Assembly: GCA_036924085.1 (NCBI GenBank)
Contig: JAVGWX010000005.1
Location: forward strand, 100,273,672-100,337,671
Direction of reading: 5' to 3'
DNA: 64,000 nucleotides
Origin: Ariolimax columbianus
Lineage: Eukaryota > Mollusca > Gastropoda > Stylommatophora > Arionidae
In this document: piece after piece, positions 55,124 through 64,000 of the stretch
Position numbering within the stretch: the stretch's first letter is position 1
Layout of the letters: each line of letters opens with the position of its first letter
Notes under the pieces: generated by a model
Databases searched by the model: none
Seen by the model: only the letters and a program-made list of their open reading frames with translations
Told to the model about the DNA's origin: nothing
Position numbers and translations under genes: made by a program

Positions 55124-55132
55124 TATAAAAGG
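55124..55132 (+). promoter_or_regulatory. TATA-box candidate below CCAAT array
   Basis: TATAAAAGG lies 77 bp after the last of six evenly spaced CCAAT boxes. This is core-promoter-like geometry on the plus strand, with a start expected near 55155-55165. No open frame or LINE start was found downstream before the 26-bp array, so a transcript is not shown. Confidence 0.45.
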
Positions 55133-55369
55133 CTGGGGAATGAAGGCCGCTGCAGTTGTTTCGCAATTCACAGGTTTGGTTTTTGCTTTGCACCAGAAAT
55201 AAATTTAAATATATGCGGCAGAGCTGTTTGGAGGCCATGCCCGTTGGCTAGAAGCTTGGTCTGTCATCTTGCTTATTGCTGGCAGTCAGTATCAAACTCG
55301 ATAATGTTAGGCACAAGTCACCAAATACATTAACGAACTACAAGAAAATACTAGGAATAACAACAACAA

Positions 55370-55870
55370 AAACGAAATCAGAATAAAGGCTACAAGAACA
55401 CAATCAGAACATAGGGTACAAGAACACAATCAGAGAAGAAGTTACAAGAACACAATCAGAATAGACGCTACAAGAACACAGTCAGATTAGAGGCTGCAAA
55501 AACACTCAGATTAGAGGCTACATGAACACAGTCAGATTAGAGGCTTACAAGAACACTGTCAGATTAGAGACTGCAAGAACACAGTCAAAATAGAGGCTGC
55601 AAGAACACAGTCAAAATAGAGGCTGCAAGAACACAGTCAGAATAGATGTACAAGAACATGATTAGAATAGATGTACAAGAACATAATCAGAATATAGGGT
55701 ACATGAACACAATCAGAATCGAGGATAGAAAAACATGAATAGAGGCTACAAGAACACAGTCAGAGTAGAGGCTACAAGAACAAAACAGAATAGAGGCTAC
55801 AAAAACACAATCCGAATAGAGGCTACAAGAACACAAACATAATAGAGGCTACAAGAACACAATCAGAGAC
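55370..55870. repeat. 26-bp minisatellite, about 20 units
   Basis: Unit AATAGAGGCTACAAGAACAC plus AGTCAG, with many small changes. Confidence 0.95.
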
Positions 55871-56130
55871 GTCAGTGTCAGGTCAAACGTAGTGACAAAG
55901 ACCTACCTCACATCAATCTCAGGTTAAACCTACTGACAAAGACCTACCTCACATCAATGTCAGGTTAAACCTACTGACAAAGACATACGTCACATCAATG
56001 TCCGGTAAAACGTACTGATAAAGACCTACCTCACATCAATATCAGGTTAAACCTACTGATAAAGACCTACCTCACATAAATGTCAGGTTAAACCTACTGA
56101 CAAAGACCTCACGTCACTTCAGCGTCAGAT
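55870..56130. repeat. 41-bp minisatellite, about 6 units
   Basis: Unit: CACATCAATGTCAGGTTAAA, CCTACTGACAAAGACCTACC, T. Confidence 0.95.
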
Positions 56131-56179
56131 CCAAACCAACAAAATATCCTCAACACTATTTCAAACAGCTATACATACA

Positions 56180-56420
56180 CGCACACATGTTTCTGGGATA
56201 TGCGAATGCTACAGTTCTGTTAGTTGGGAGGAAACAAGATATCTGGAACTAGTGAATCAATTACAGAACATATGTCACAAATATAGATTCCCAAAGAACA
56301 CTGAAAACACGAAATCTATGATAATTTACTTGATGGACATAAAATGTGCTTTACGGATAAAAAATATATTGTGAAAAACAGTCTAAGAGCTTCACTATCT
56401 TGCAGACTATTTTGCTGAAC
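56180..56420 (+). mobile_element. LINE RT scrap around the catalytic box
   Basis: The plus strand at 56195-56225 reads GYANATVLLV, which aligns with RYADDTVLLA, the RT catalytic box. Both aspartates are gone (Asn, Ala). In a second frame, LVNQLQNICHKYRFPKNTEN and TKSMIIYLMDIKC follow, matching the LLNxLNxxCxxYGLxINxxKTKxM segment. It is too short to place in a clade. Confidence 0.65.
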
Positions 56421-56937
56421 TATCTTGTCCGAGCGGTGATTTTTAAATGGTCTTTTTGTGCATGTGCAATCACATGTGATTTAAAAGAACGTATTTAACA
56501 ATGCAATTGTTCTTACACATCAGGGAGCGACCAGGTATGAGTGGCATGTTTCAACCCTTCCAACCCGTCGATCCTGAAGAACAGAACATCCAGCTCAGTG
56601 CCACCGAATTAGCCTAACATTAACATACGGTCTCGACTAAAGGCTGGGTAATTTAAATCCATCTTTCCTTCGCCATTTTCTCTGGGAAATTACATTTGGA
56701 TTCTGGAATGAGGGGACAATAAAAATGGCTAGCGGTTGAAGCCCACAAAAATGCCTGCAAGTGTTTACAAGCAAATCTGGATTGAAATCAGAGCCACGTG
56801 TTTCGTTCCTTTTTTCCTTCTTCTCTTTCTATGTTTTTCTCTTGCTCCTCTCACTCTGCTTTGAATTATTCGCTACATTCTTGTTGTTGATGCTGTTCTT
56901 CTTTTTTCTTCTTTTTTATTTTCCTCTTTTTCTTTAA
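56421..56937. other. Unassigned
   Basis: A pyrimidine-rich (TTCTT)n-like run at 56810-56935 precedes the SINE. Confidence 0.4.
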
Positions 56938-57130
56938 GGAGCCGCGTCGCGCAGTGGTTAGCGCTCTGGATCGCATCTGAGTGGTCCTGGGTTCATTCCC
57001 CAGTTGAGGCGGTAATGTTTTTTAATACCACAATAGCTCCCGAGTCGACCCAGTCTTAAATGAGTACCGGTTCAGTCCGGGAAGTAAAAGCGGCGAGGGA
57101 GAGGAGATGATGTAACAGTTCCCACCGGAG
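56938..57130 (+). mobile_element. tRNA-derived SINE
   Basis: The head starts GGAGCCGCGTCGCGCAGTGG. Box A region TCGCGCAGTGG is at 56947-56957. Box B GGTTCATTCCC (56990-57000) has one mismatch to GGTTCRANNCC. The tRNA-unrelated body includes GGTTCAGTCCGGGAAGTAAA near 57068. Upstream is a T-rich tract. It is distinct from the SINE at 28858. Confidence 0.8.
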
Positions 57131-57209
57131 CAAAGAGTTTAGGACAGGGGTGATGTGGCTGCTGATAACAATGGTACCTGAATGCGTGTCACTCACCGTC
57201 TCAACAAAG

Positions 57210-57980
57210 GAAAACAGAGTTGGGGCAAGGAATGTGGACAGGTAGGAGCTGACCACTGGCCTTCCGATTTGGGTAGGGGGAGAATGAGTGACAGACGGTT
57301 TGGCAGCGGAGCTTGCTGCGATAGATGAGTGACAGGTGTGCAAAGTGTTTCGTTCCAATAAGACTGAATAGAGCCATCCCCTGAGATCCATTGGTCAGCT
57401 CTGACTTTGCTTGAGTGTATATAGCTCGAGACAAAGTTTAGCTCAGGAGGCTGGATGGAGAGGAGAGGAGAGCAAGACAGTGAATGTAGATAGGAGTCTG
57501 GTTTAGCTCACCGACTTAGATAGAGGAGTGATTGATAGACTGGTGTACGAATGTTAGTGATAGAACAGGATCGCTCAAATAGGTGTGTGAGTTTTGTATT
57601 AATAGATAATCTGAACGTGTGTTGTAAACAGGGCACATTGTGAACGAGGTATGTCCAGATCGCCCGCCTGAGGGGATTTGAGTGAGGAAGAGTTTTTGAG
57701 GGTGTGTTGAGTGAGCAGATCTAAGAGGTGTGTGTGGCAATAGAACTGGGTAATGATAGTTGGGAATTCCATCAAAGCTAATGCTTAAAATGTCCGCTTT
57801 AGTTAATATTTATATTAACACATATATAATATAGGAACATTAAGTTAAGATGATATGCATTGTATTGTGTTTGTAATTTGACTACTCATTTTTCTGATAT
57901 GAATATTATATAATAAATATGCCATCTGATGTGTGCTATATTATTTGGAGTGTGTGGTCATGATGATGTGGATGAGTGTG
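57210..57980 (+). repeat. LTR-like dispersed repeat, copy B
   Basis: Shares the ordered blocks listed for 36800-37872, including the TATA-like GTGTATATAGCTCGAG and GGAATTCCATCAAAGCTAAT. AATAAA occurs near 57912 (ATAATAAATATGCC), where a poly(A) signal would lie. No LINE insertion interrupts this copy. The ends are not defined. Confidence 0.5.
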
Positions 57981-58109
57981 ATAATGTTCTAAGTTAGAAT
58001 AACGGCCAGGGCAACTGAGGGGTCTGCCACAATGGCTACCGGCCACATATAGTCGAGCCTTTGAAATGTGAGATCACTAACACCTCACACCTCTACGGCA
58101 GTAATGCTA

Positions 58110-59490
58110 TGGGTTACTTTACTTTTTCTTTCATTAGCATTATCTTCTACTTACTTCTTCCGCATTTTCTTCTTCCCTTTGTTTTCTAGCTTTCTTCTTA
58201 ATCTCAATTTTATCATCCCTTATATTTTTCTTCTTATTTTTCTTCTCCTTCTTTTTTATTCAGCGTATTGCTTCTCCTTCCTTTATTATCTTTTTTCTTT
58301 TTTATCTATTCTTTTTTAATCTTATTTTCTCGCACCATTCATTCCTTCTGTTCTACATTTTACTTCTTCATTCATCTTATTCTGTCTTCAGCTTATTCTT
58401 TGGTCTTCTCCGTTCTTCTTCTTTTTCTTCTTCTCAACTTAGAATCAGCTTCAATCTCTCTCTCACTCTATCTCTCTCGCTCTATCCCCTCTCTCTCTTT
58501 CTCTCACCCCGTCCCCATCTGATTCTCTGTTCATCCCTCTTGCTCTTTGTCGCTTTCCCCTACCTACCAACTCTATAAAAAAAACCGACTTTCCCCATCT
58601 CTGTGTGCTCTCTTTTCTTTCCTCTAATACACCTTTCAACATCCTTTCTCTCTACTCTCTCTGTCCTCTTTCTCCTTCTTCCAATTTTCCTGACTTCTTT
58701 ATGTTTTGCCCCTCACTACATCGTTCTCTACTCTTCTCTCCTTGACTATCATCTCTCGCCTCTGCTCTCTCATCTTTTTCTCATCTTTATCTCTCTCATT
58801 CCCCACTAGCCCTCCCTTCTAAATTTCTTTCCCCGTTTTCGCCTGCTCTTTTTCCCATTACCTTTTTCTCCATCGTATCTACTGATCTCTCTTTCCTTCT
58901 ACCTTCCCTATATCTCTATCCCTCTCTTTCTATCGGAACCGTGTATCCCTCCCTCTATCTGGTCACCCTCTCGTCCCTCGCACTCTTGTGTTCCGCGCTC
59001 TCTCTCTCTCCCACTCACTCTCTACACTTTTTGCCCACTCTCTCTACATCTCCCTTTTTCCTTCATCCCTCTTCAATCTCCCTCCTGCCGCTCCCCTCAC
59101 TAACCCCCATTAGCTCATCTTTCTCTCTCTCCCCGACCCCTCCTTTTATCCCCGTCTCTCTATATATACTTGAAGCCTCACAAACTCGATACTACTGTCT
59201 TCCATTTTACTCTGCACCTCATAGGCGCCTATACAGCACTAACTAAACAAGTGTCTTTGGACGAAATATTATCGATAACTGAAATTTCTAACCTGCGCGC
59301 GATCTCTCTCCCCCTCTCTCTTTCTCATGCTCTCTCTCTCTATCCCTCAATCACACTATGCGTTTCTCTATCATTAGATAACCCCCCCCCCCACTCTCTC
59401 TGTCGCTCTCTCTCTCTCAATCTTACTCTGTGTCACGCTCTCTTTCTCTTTCTTTCTTTCTTTCTTTATTTCTCTCTCTATTTCTTCATG
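58110..59490. repeat. Pyrimidine-rich low-complexity tract, 1.4 kb
   Basis: Almost all C and T on the plus strand, shifting from TTCTT-rich (58110-58450) to TCTCTC-rich (58450-59490). Overlapping Leu/Ser/Phe-rich open frames of up to 109 codons are compositional. Confidence 0.95.
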
Positions 59491-59599
59491 GTAATCTAAA
59501 TTAAAGAGGTAAAATATCTACTGCGTACATGGCGACATAAAATATTGATGAAAATATTATAGAGGGTGATATGACGGTTCAATGGTGAGAGAAACACAG

Positions 59600-62500
59600 C
59601 GAAATCAGTGGTAAGACAACATCTAAGGGGAAGCAAACATTGGTCTCTCAGAGTGTACCACAAAAAAAAAAGGCACCAAGCACTAGTCTCTCAGAGTGTG
59701 CACCCCAAAAAAACGTGACCAAACACTGGTCTCAGATTGAACCACCAAGACAAAAGAGTACCAAACACGAGTCTCTCAGAGTGTACCACCAAACCAAAAG
59801 ATGACCAAAGTCTAGTCTCTCAGATTGTACCACTAAAACAAAACGTGACCAAATACTAATCTTATCGAGTGTATCAACAAGTCAAAAGGTGTCCAAACAG
59901 TAGTCTTTTAGAGTGTGTCACAAAGATAAAAGGAGACTACACTAGTCTTTTAAAGTGTACCACTAAGACAACAGGTGACCAAACAATAGTCTCTTTGAGC
60001 AACCCAGAATTTAAAAAAATGGTGAATAAACACTTGTCTCTCAGAGTGTAAACCACAACAAAAAGTGAAAAAATAGTCTATTAGAGTGTACCACCGCGAC
60101 AAAAGGTGACCAAACACTATTCTTTCAGAGTGTATCACCAAATCAAGAAGTGACCAATCGCTAGTCTCTCAGAATGTACCACAAAACCAAGAGGTGACGA
60201 AAGAATAGTCTCTCAGAGTGTACACCACAACAGAAGGTGACCAAAAACTAGTCTGTCAGAGTGTATCAAAAAGATAAAAAGTGACGAAAAACTAGTCCCT
60301 TAGAGTCTACCTTCAAGATAAAAGGTGACCAAACAGTAGTCTCTCAGACTGTACCACAGGACAAGAAGTGACCAAACACTAGTCTCTTCTCATAGTGTAC
60401 CACCAAAACAATAGGGGACCAAATATTAGTCTCACAGTGTATACCACAACAAAGAGAAAACGTAATAAAACACGTCTCTCAGAGTATACTACTATAACAA
60501 ACTGACCAAACACTAGTCTATTAGAGGTTACCCACAAAACAAAAGGTTAACAAACAATAGTCTTGCAGAGTGTATAACCACAACAAATGATGATCAAACA
60601 CTAGTCTCTCAGAGTGTACCACCACAACAAAATGTGACCAAACACTAGTATTTTAGAGTGTACCACAAAGATAAAAGGTCACCAAATACTAATCTAAGGA
60701 GTGTTTCTCCATGACAAGAGGGACCAAACCCTGGTCTCTTATAGTGTACCACACAGATAAAAGGTTACCAAAGACTATAGTCTCTGAGAGTGTCCTACCA
60801 ACATAAAAAGTGACCCAAATCTAATTTTTCAGAGTGTACGAAACACAACAAAAAGTGACCAAACACAAATCTATCAGAGTGTAACACCACAACAAAAGCT
60901 GACTTAACACTAGTCTTTTATAATGTTGCACCAAAACAAAAGGCGACCAAATAAAAATCTCTCAGAGTGTACCAACAAGACAAAGAGGGACCAAACACTG
61001 GTCTCTCAGAGTATACAACCTAGATAAGAGATGACCAAACTCTAATCTATCAGAGTGTACCACCAAGACAAGAGGTGACCAAAAACTGGTCTATTAGAGT
61101 GTACCACCAAAACAAAAAGATAAACAAACAATAGTCTTGCAGAGTGTACCTCCAAGACACGAGGGACCAAACTCTATTTCTCAGAGTATACCATCAAGAT
61201 AAAAGGTGACTAAACACTAATCACTCAGAGTGTACCACCAAGACAAGATCTGAACAAACACTAGTCTATTAGAGTGTACCACAAAAACAAAAGGTGAACA
61301 AACAATAGTCTTGTAGAGTGTACCACCACAACAAAATGTGACTACACACTACTCTATCAGAGCGTACAACCAAGACAAAAGGAGACCAAACACTTGTCTC
61401 TCAGAGTATACCACCAAGATTAAAGGTTACCAAACACTAGTCTCACAAAGTGTACCACCGAGATAAAAGTTGACCAAAAACTATTCTCTCAGTATGCACC
61501 ACCACAACAGCTGTGACCAAACACCAGTCTCTCATCAGAGTGTACAACCACAACAAAAAGTGACCAAAAATAAATCTCTCAGAGTGTACCACCAAAGCAA
61601 AAGGTGACCAAACACTAGTCTCTCAGAGTATACCACTAAGACAAAAGGAGAACACACATTAGTATCTTAGAGTGTACCACAAAGAATAAATGTGACCAAA
61701 AACTAGCCTCTTAGAGTGTACTACAGAGAAACGAATGACGAAACACTGTCTCTTAGAGTGTACCACCATGATAAAAGATGACCAAACACTTGACTTATAG
61801 AGTGTACCTCCAAGACAAGTGGGACCAAATACTGTTCCCCCAGAGTATACAAGCAAGATAAAAGGTGACCAAACACTGGTCTCTCAGAGTATACAACCAA
61901 GATAAAAGGTGACCAAACACGAATCTCTCAGAGTGTACCACCAAGACAAGAGGTGATCAAAAACTGGTCTATTAGAGTGTATCACCAAAACAAAAGGTGA
62001 ACAAACAATAGTCTTGCAGAGTGTACAATCACAACAAAAGGTGACCAAACACTTGTCTCTCAAAGTGTACTAATAATATAAATGTCACCAAACACTAGAC
62101 TCTCAGATCGTACCACAAATACTCGAGATGAGGAAACAATAGTCTCTCAGAGTGTGCCACCAAGATAAAAGGTGACTAAACACTAATATCTAATGGTTTA
62201 CCACCAAGAAAAGAAAGTAGTAAACACTAGTCCCTCAGCGGGTACCACCATAACAAAAGAGATACAAACGCTAGTCTCTCAGAGTTTACCACCAAGACAG
62301 GAGGGACCAAACACTAGTCTCTCAAAGTGTGCAACCAAGATAAAAGAGGACCAAACTCTAGTCTCTTAGAGTGTACCACCAATACGAGAGGTAACCACAC
62401 ACTAGTCTTTCAAAGTGTTCACCTAAAACAAGAGGTGACCAAACACTATTCGCTCAAAGAACCACCAAGACAAGAGGTGACCAAACACTATTCGCTCAAA

Positions 62501-62985
62501 GAACCACCAAGACAAGAGGTGACCAAACACTATTCGCTCAAAGAACCACCAAGACAACAGGTGACTAAACACTATTCGCTCAAAGAACCACCAAGACAAG
62601 AGGTGACTAAACACTATTCGCTCAAAGAACCACCAAGACAAGAGGTGACCAAAAACTATTCGCTCAAAGAACCACCAAGATAAGAGGTGACTAAACACCA
62701 TTCGCTCAAAGAACCACCAAGACAAGGGGTGACTAAACACTATTCGCTCAAAGAACCACCAAGACAAGAGGTGACCAAACACTATTCGCTCAAAGAACCA
62801 CCAAGACAAGAGGTGACCAAACACTATTCGCTCAGAGTACTACAAAGGCAAGAGGTGACTAAAATATATCCTCTCAGTGTACCACTAAAACAAGGGGTGA
62901 ACAAACTATATTCTCTCAGAATACACCACCAAGACAAGAATTGACCAAACTTTATTCTCTCCGAATGCACCACCAAGACAAGCTA
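59600..62985. repeat. 44-bp satellite-like array, 3.4 kb, about 77 units
   Basis: Consensus ACCAAACACTAGTCTCTCAG, AGTGTACCACCAAGACAAAA, GGTG (44 bp). Most units are diverged. From about 62430 to 62835 a 42-bp subtype (CTATTCGCTCAAAGAACCAC) is repeated about ten times almost without change. The 44-bp units block open frames; the 42-bp block opens both strands. Confidence 0.97.
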
Positions 62986-63370
62986 TATAAGTGGGGAAGA
63001 TACCAATAAAATAAATAACACAAGAGCATGCTTTTAACACTCCATATAACAAACTAACATTTGACATAACACACACAAATATTACACACGGACACATAGA
63101 CACAAGCAGATACGGATATACACACACTTGACGCACAGACACACAAAAACACAAGCAGACATTAATACATACACCACACAGTCATACACAAGCACATACG
63201 CATACAGACACACACGGAAGCACACACTTGACGCACGTAAGCGCGCACACCAACAATCTCTCTTTCTTTCTCTCTCACTTTCTCTCTCACACACCTACAA
63301 ATACACACACACACACACACACACGCAAACACTTACATATTTCACAACACACAACAGATTCACGAACAAG
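62986..63370. repeat. CA-rich simple sequence with (CA)n and (CT)n
   Basis: ACACACAAA-type words run from 63055, (CT)n at 63257-63290, (CA)n at 63303-63325. Confidence 0.9.
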
Positions 63371-63640
63371 TAAACTCTAGAATAATCTATTGTTATTTGG
63401 AAGCTACACCCACTGAGTTCTCTTCTCTTGACGACACGAGGAATCTATTAAAACAGCCTCACCTCACGGTCGCCTACAGCCACCATCTTTGAGCGTGTCC
63501 CATAATTGATTGACAGCGAGTCTCCAAACGCCAGGCTCTCATGACGTCAGCCGGCTCATGCTAGTTCAACATTTGTTCTACCAGAATCGGCCGACTGACA
63601 TTCCAGCTGTTCTTGAAAATTTCAGAATTTTAAGCGGGAA
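63371..63640. other. Unassigned; contains a CRE-like TGACGTCA
   Basis: A palindromic TGACGTCA lies at about 63541-63548. One site alone is weak evidence for regulation. Confidence 0.4.
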
Positions 63641-64000
63641 CTGGTGTGTGCTTGCGCCTATTGGTGTGCGGCTCTGGGTACTCGTGTGTGGCTCTGGGTA
63701 CTGGTGTTTGGATCGGGGTACTGGTGTGTGATTGCGGGTACTGGTGTGCCACTCTGAGTACTGGTGTGTGGCTCCGGGTACTGGTGTGTGCTTGCGGGTA
63801 CTAATGTCCGGCTCTGTGTAATGGTGTGTGGCTCTGGGTACTGGTGTGCGGCTCTGGGTAATGGTATTAGGATCTGGTTATTGGTATATGGCTCTGAGTA
63901 ATAGCGTGTGGTTCTGGGTACTGGTGTGTGGCTCAGGGTACTGGTGTGTGGCTCCAGGTAATGGTGCGTGGCTCTGGGTACTGGTGTGCGGCTCCAGGTA
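63640..64000. repeat. 20-bp minisatellite, running off the window
   Basis: Unit GGTACTGGTGTGTGGCTCTG, about 18 units with substitutions. It continues past the right edge. Confidence 0.97.

Noticed and set aside
58068..59499. Several Leu/Ser/Phe-rich open frames resembling membrane proteins
   Set aside because: They lie in a pyrimidine-only tract, which always gives such residues.

Overview
The window is eukaryotic, gene-poor and repeat-dominated. I find no convincing host protein-coding gene, no rRNA, no functional tRNA, no operon and no CRISPR array. What can be read is (i) decayed non-LTR retrotransposons (LINEs) on both strands, broken by frameshifts and stops, (ii) tRNA-derived SINEs, and (iii) a very large number of minisatellites and simple repeats, which by my tally of the listed intervals fill roughly a third of the 64 kb. 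The LINE types (endonuclease/reverse-transcriptase elements with C-terminal GRP-type tails, CR1-like tails, RNase-H-type tails ending in (GAA)n) together with SINEs and dense minisatellites fit an invertebrate genome. A mollusc, such as a heterobranch gastropod or a cephalopod, is my best guess. That is inference from family recognition, not proof.

Layout. 0-8.3 kb: LINE pieces (minus at 1-660, 1080-2690 and 5400-6120; plus at 3460-5370 and 7600-8260) separated by a 38-bp array (2.7-3.5 kb) and an 18-bp array (6.5-7.4 kb). 8.9-12.1 kb: a 3.2-kb array of 21-bp units holding two nearly identical 1187-bp tandem blocks. 12.1-20 kb: a dispersed repeat, short arrays, LINE pieces at 14.7-15.9, 16.4-16.8, 17.2-17.95 and 19.5-19.97 kb, and two minus-strand SINEs. 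20-30 kb: many minisatellites (14, 24, 23, 59, 33, 29, 22 and 56 bp units), a LINE tail, an RNase-H-type LINE tail and a clear SINE at 28.86 kb. 30-38.3 kb: the best-preserved LINEs (minus, 31.2-33.2 and 33.5-35.75 kb), then a CR1-like tail, a 46-bp array and an LTR-like dispersed repeat split by a short LINE insertion that still shows a 15-bp target-site duplication. 38.3-43.4 kb: a 93-bp inverted repeat, CA/ACA simple sequence and 39-bp and ~83-bp arrays. 43.5-45.7 kb: two LINEs lying tail to tail (minus, then plus). 46-56 kb: further arrays, a 1.8-kb GT-rich tract, and a six-copy CCAAT array followed by a TATA box. 56-64 kb: an RT scrap, a SINE, a second LTR-like copy, a 1.4-kb pyrimidine tract, a 3.4-kb 44-bp satellite and a 20-bp array running off the end.

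The most interesting pattern is that at least five tandem arrays (52, 45, 87, 49 and about 33 bp units) lie inside LINE coding remnants and repeat recognisable pieces of the reverse transcriptase or its C-terminus. Dead LINE sequence here seems to be repeatedly turned into minisatellites. Nothing I see amounts to a new gene system. The long open frames in this window come almost entirely from arrays whose unit length is a multiple of three, and they should not be read as genes.
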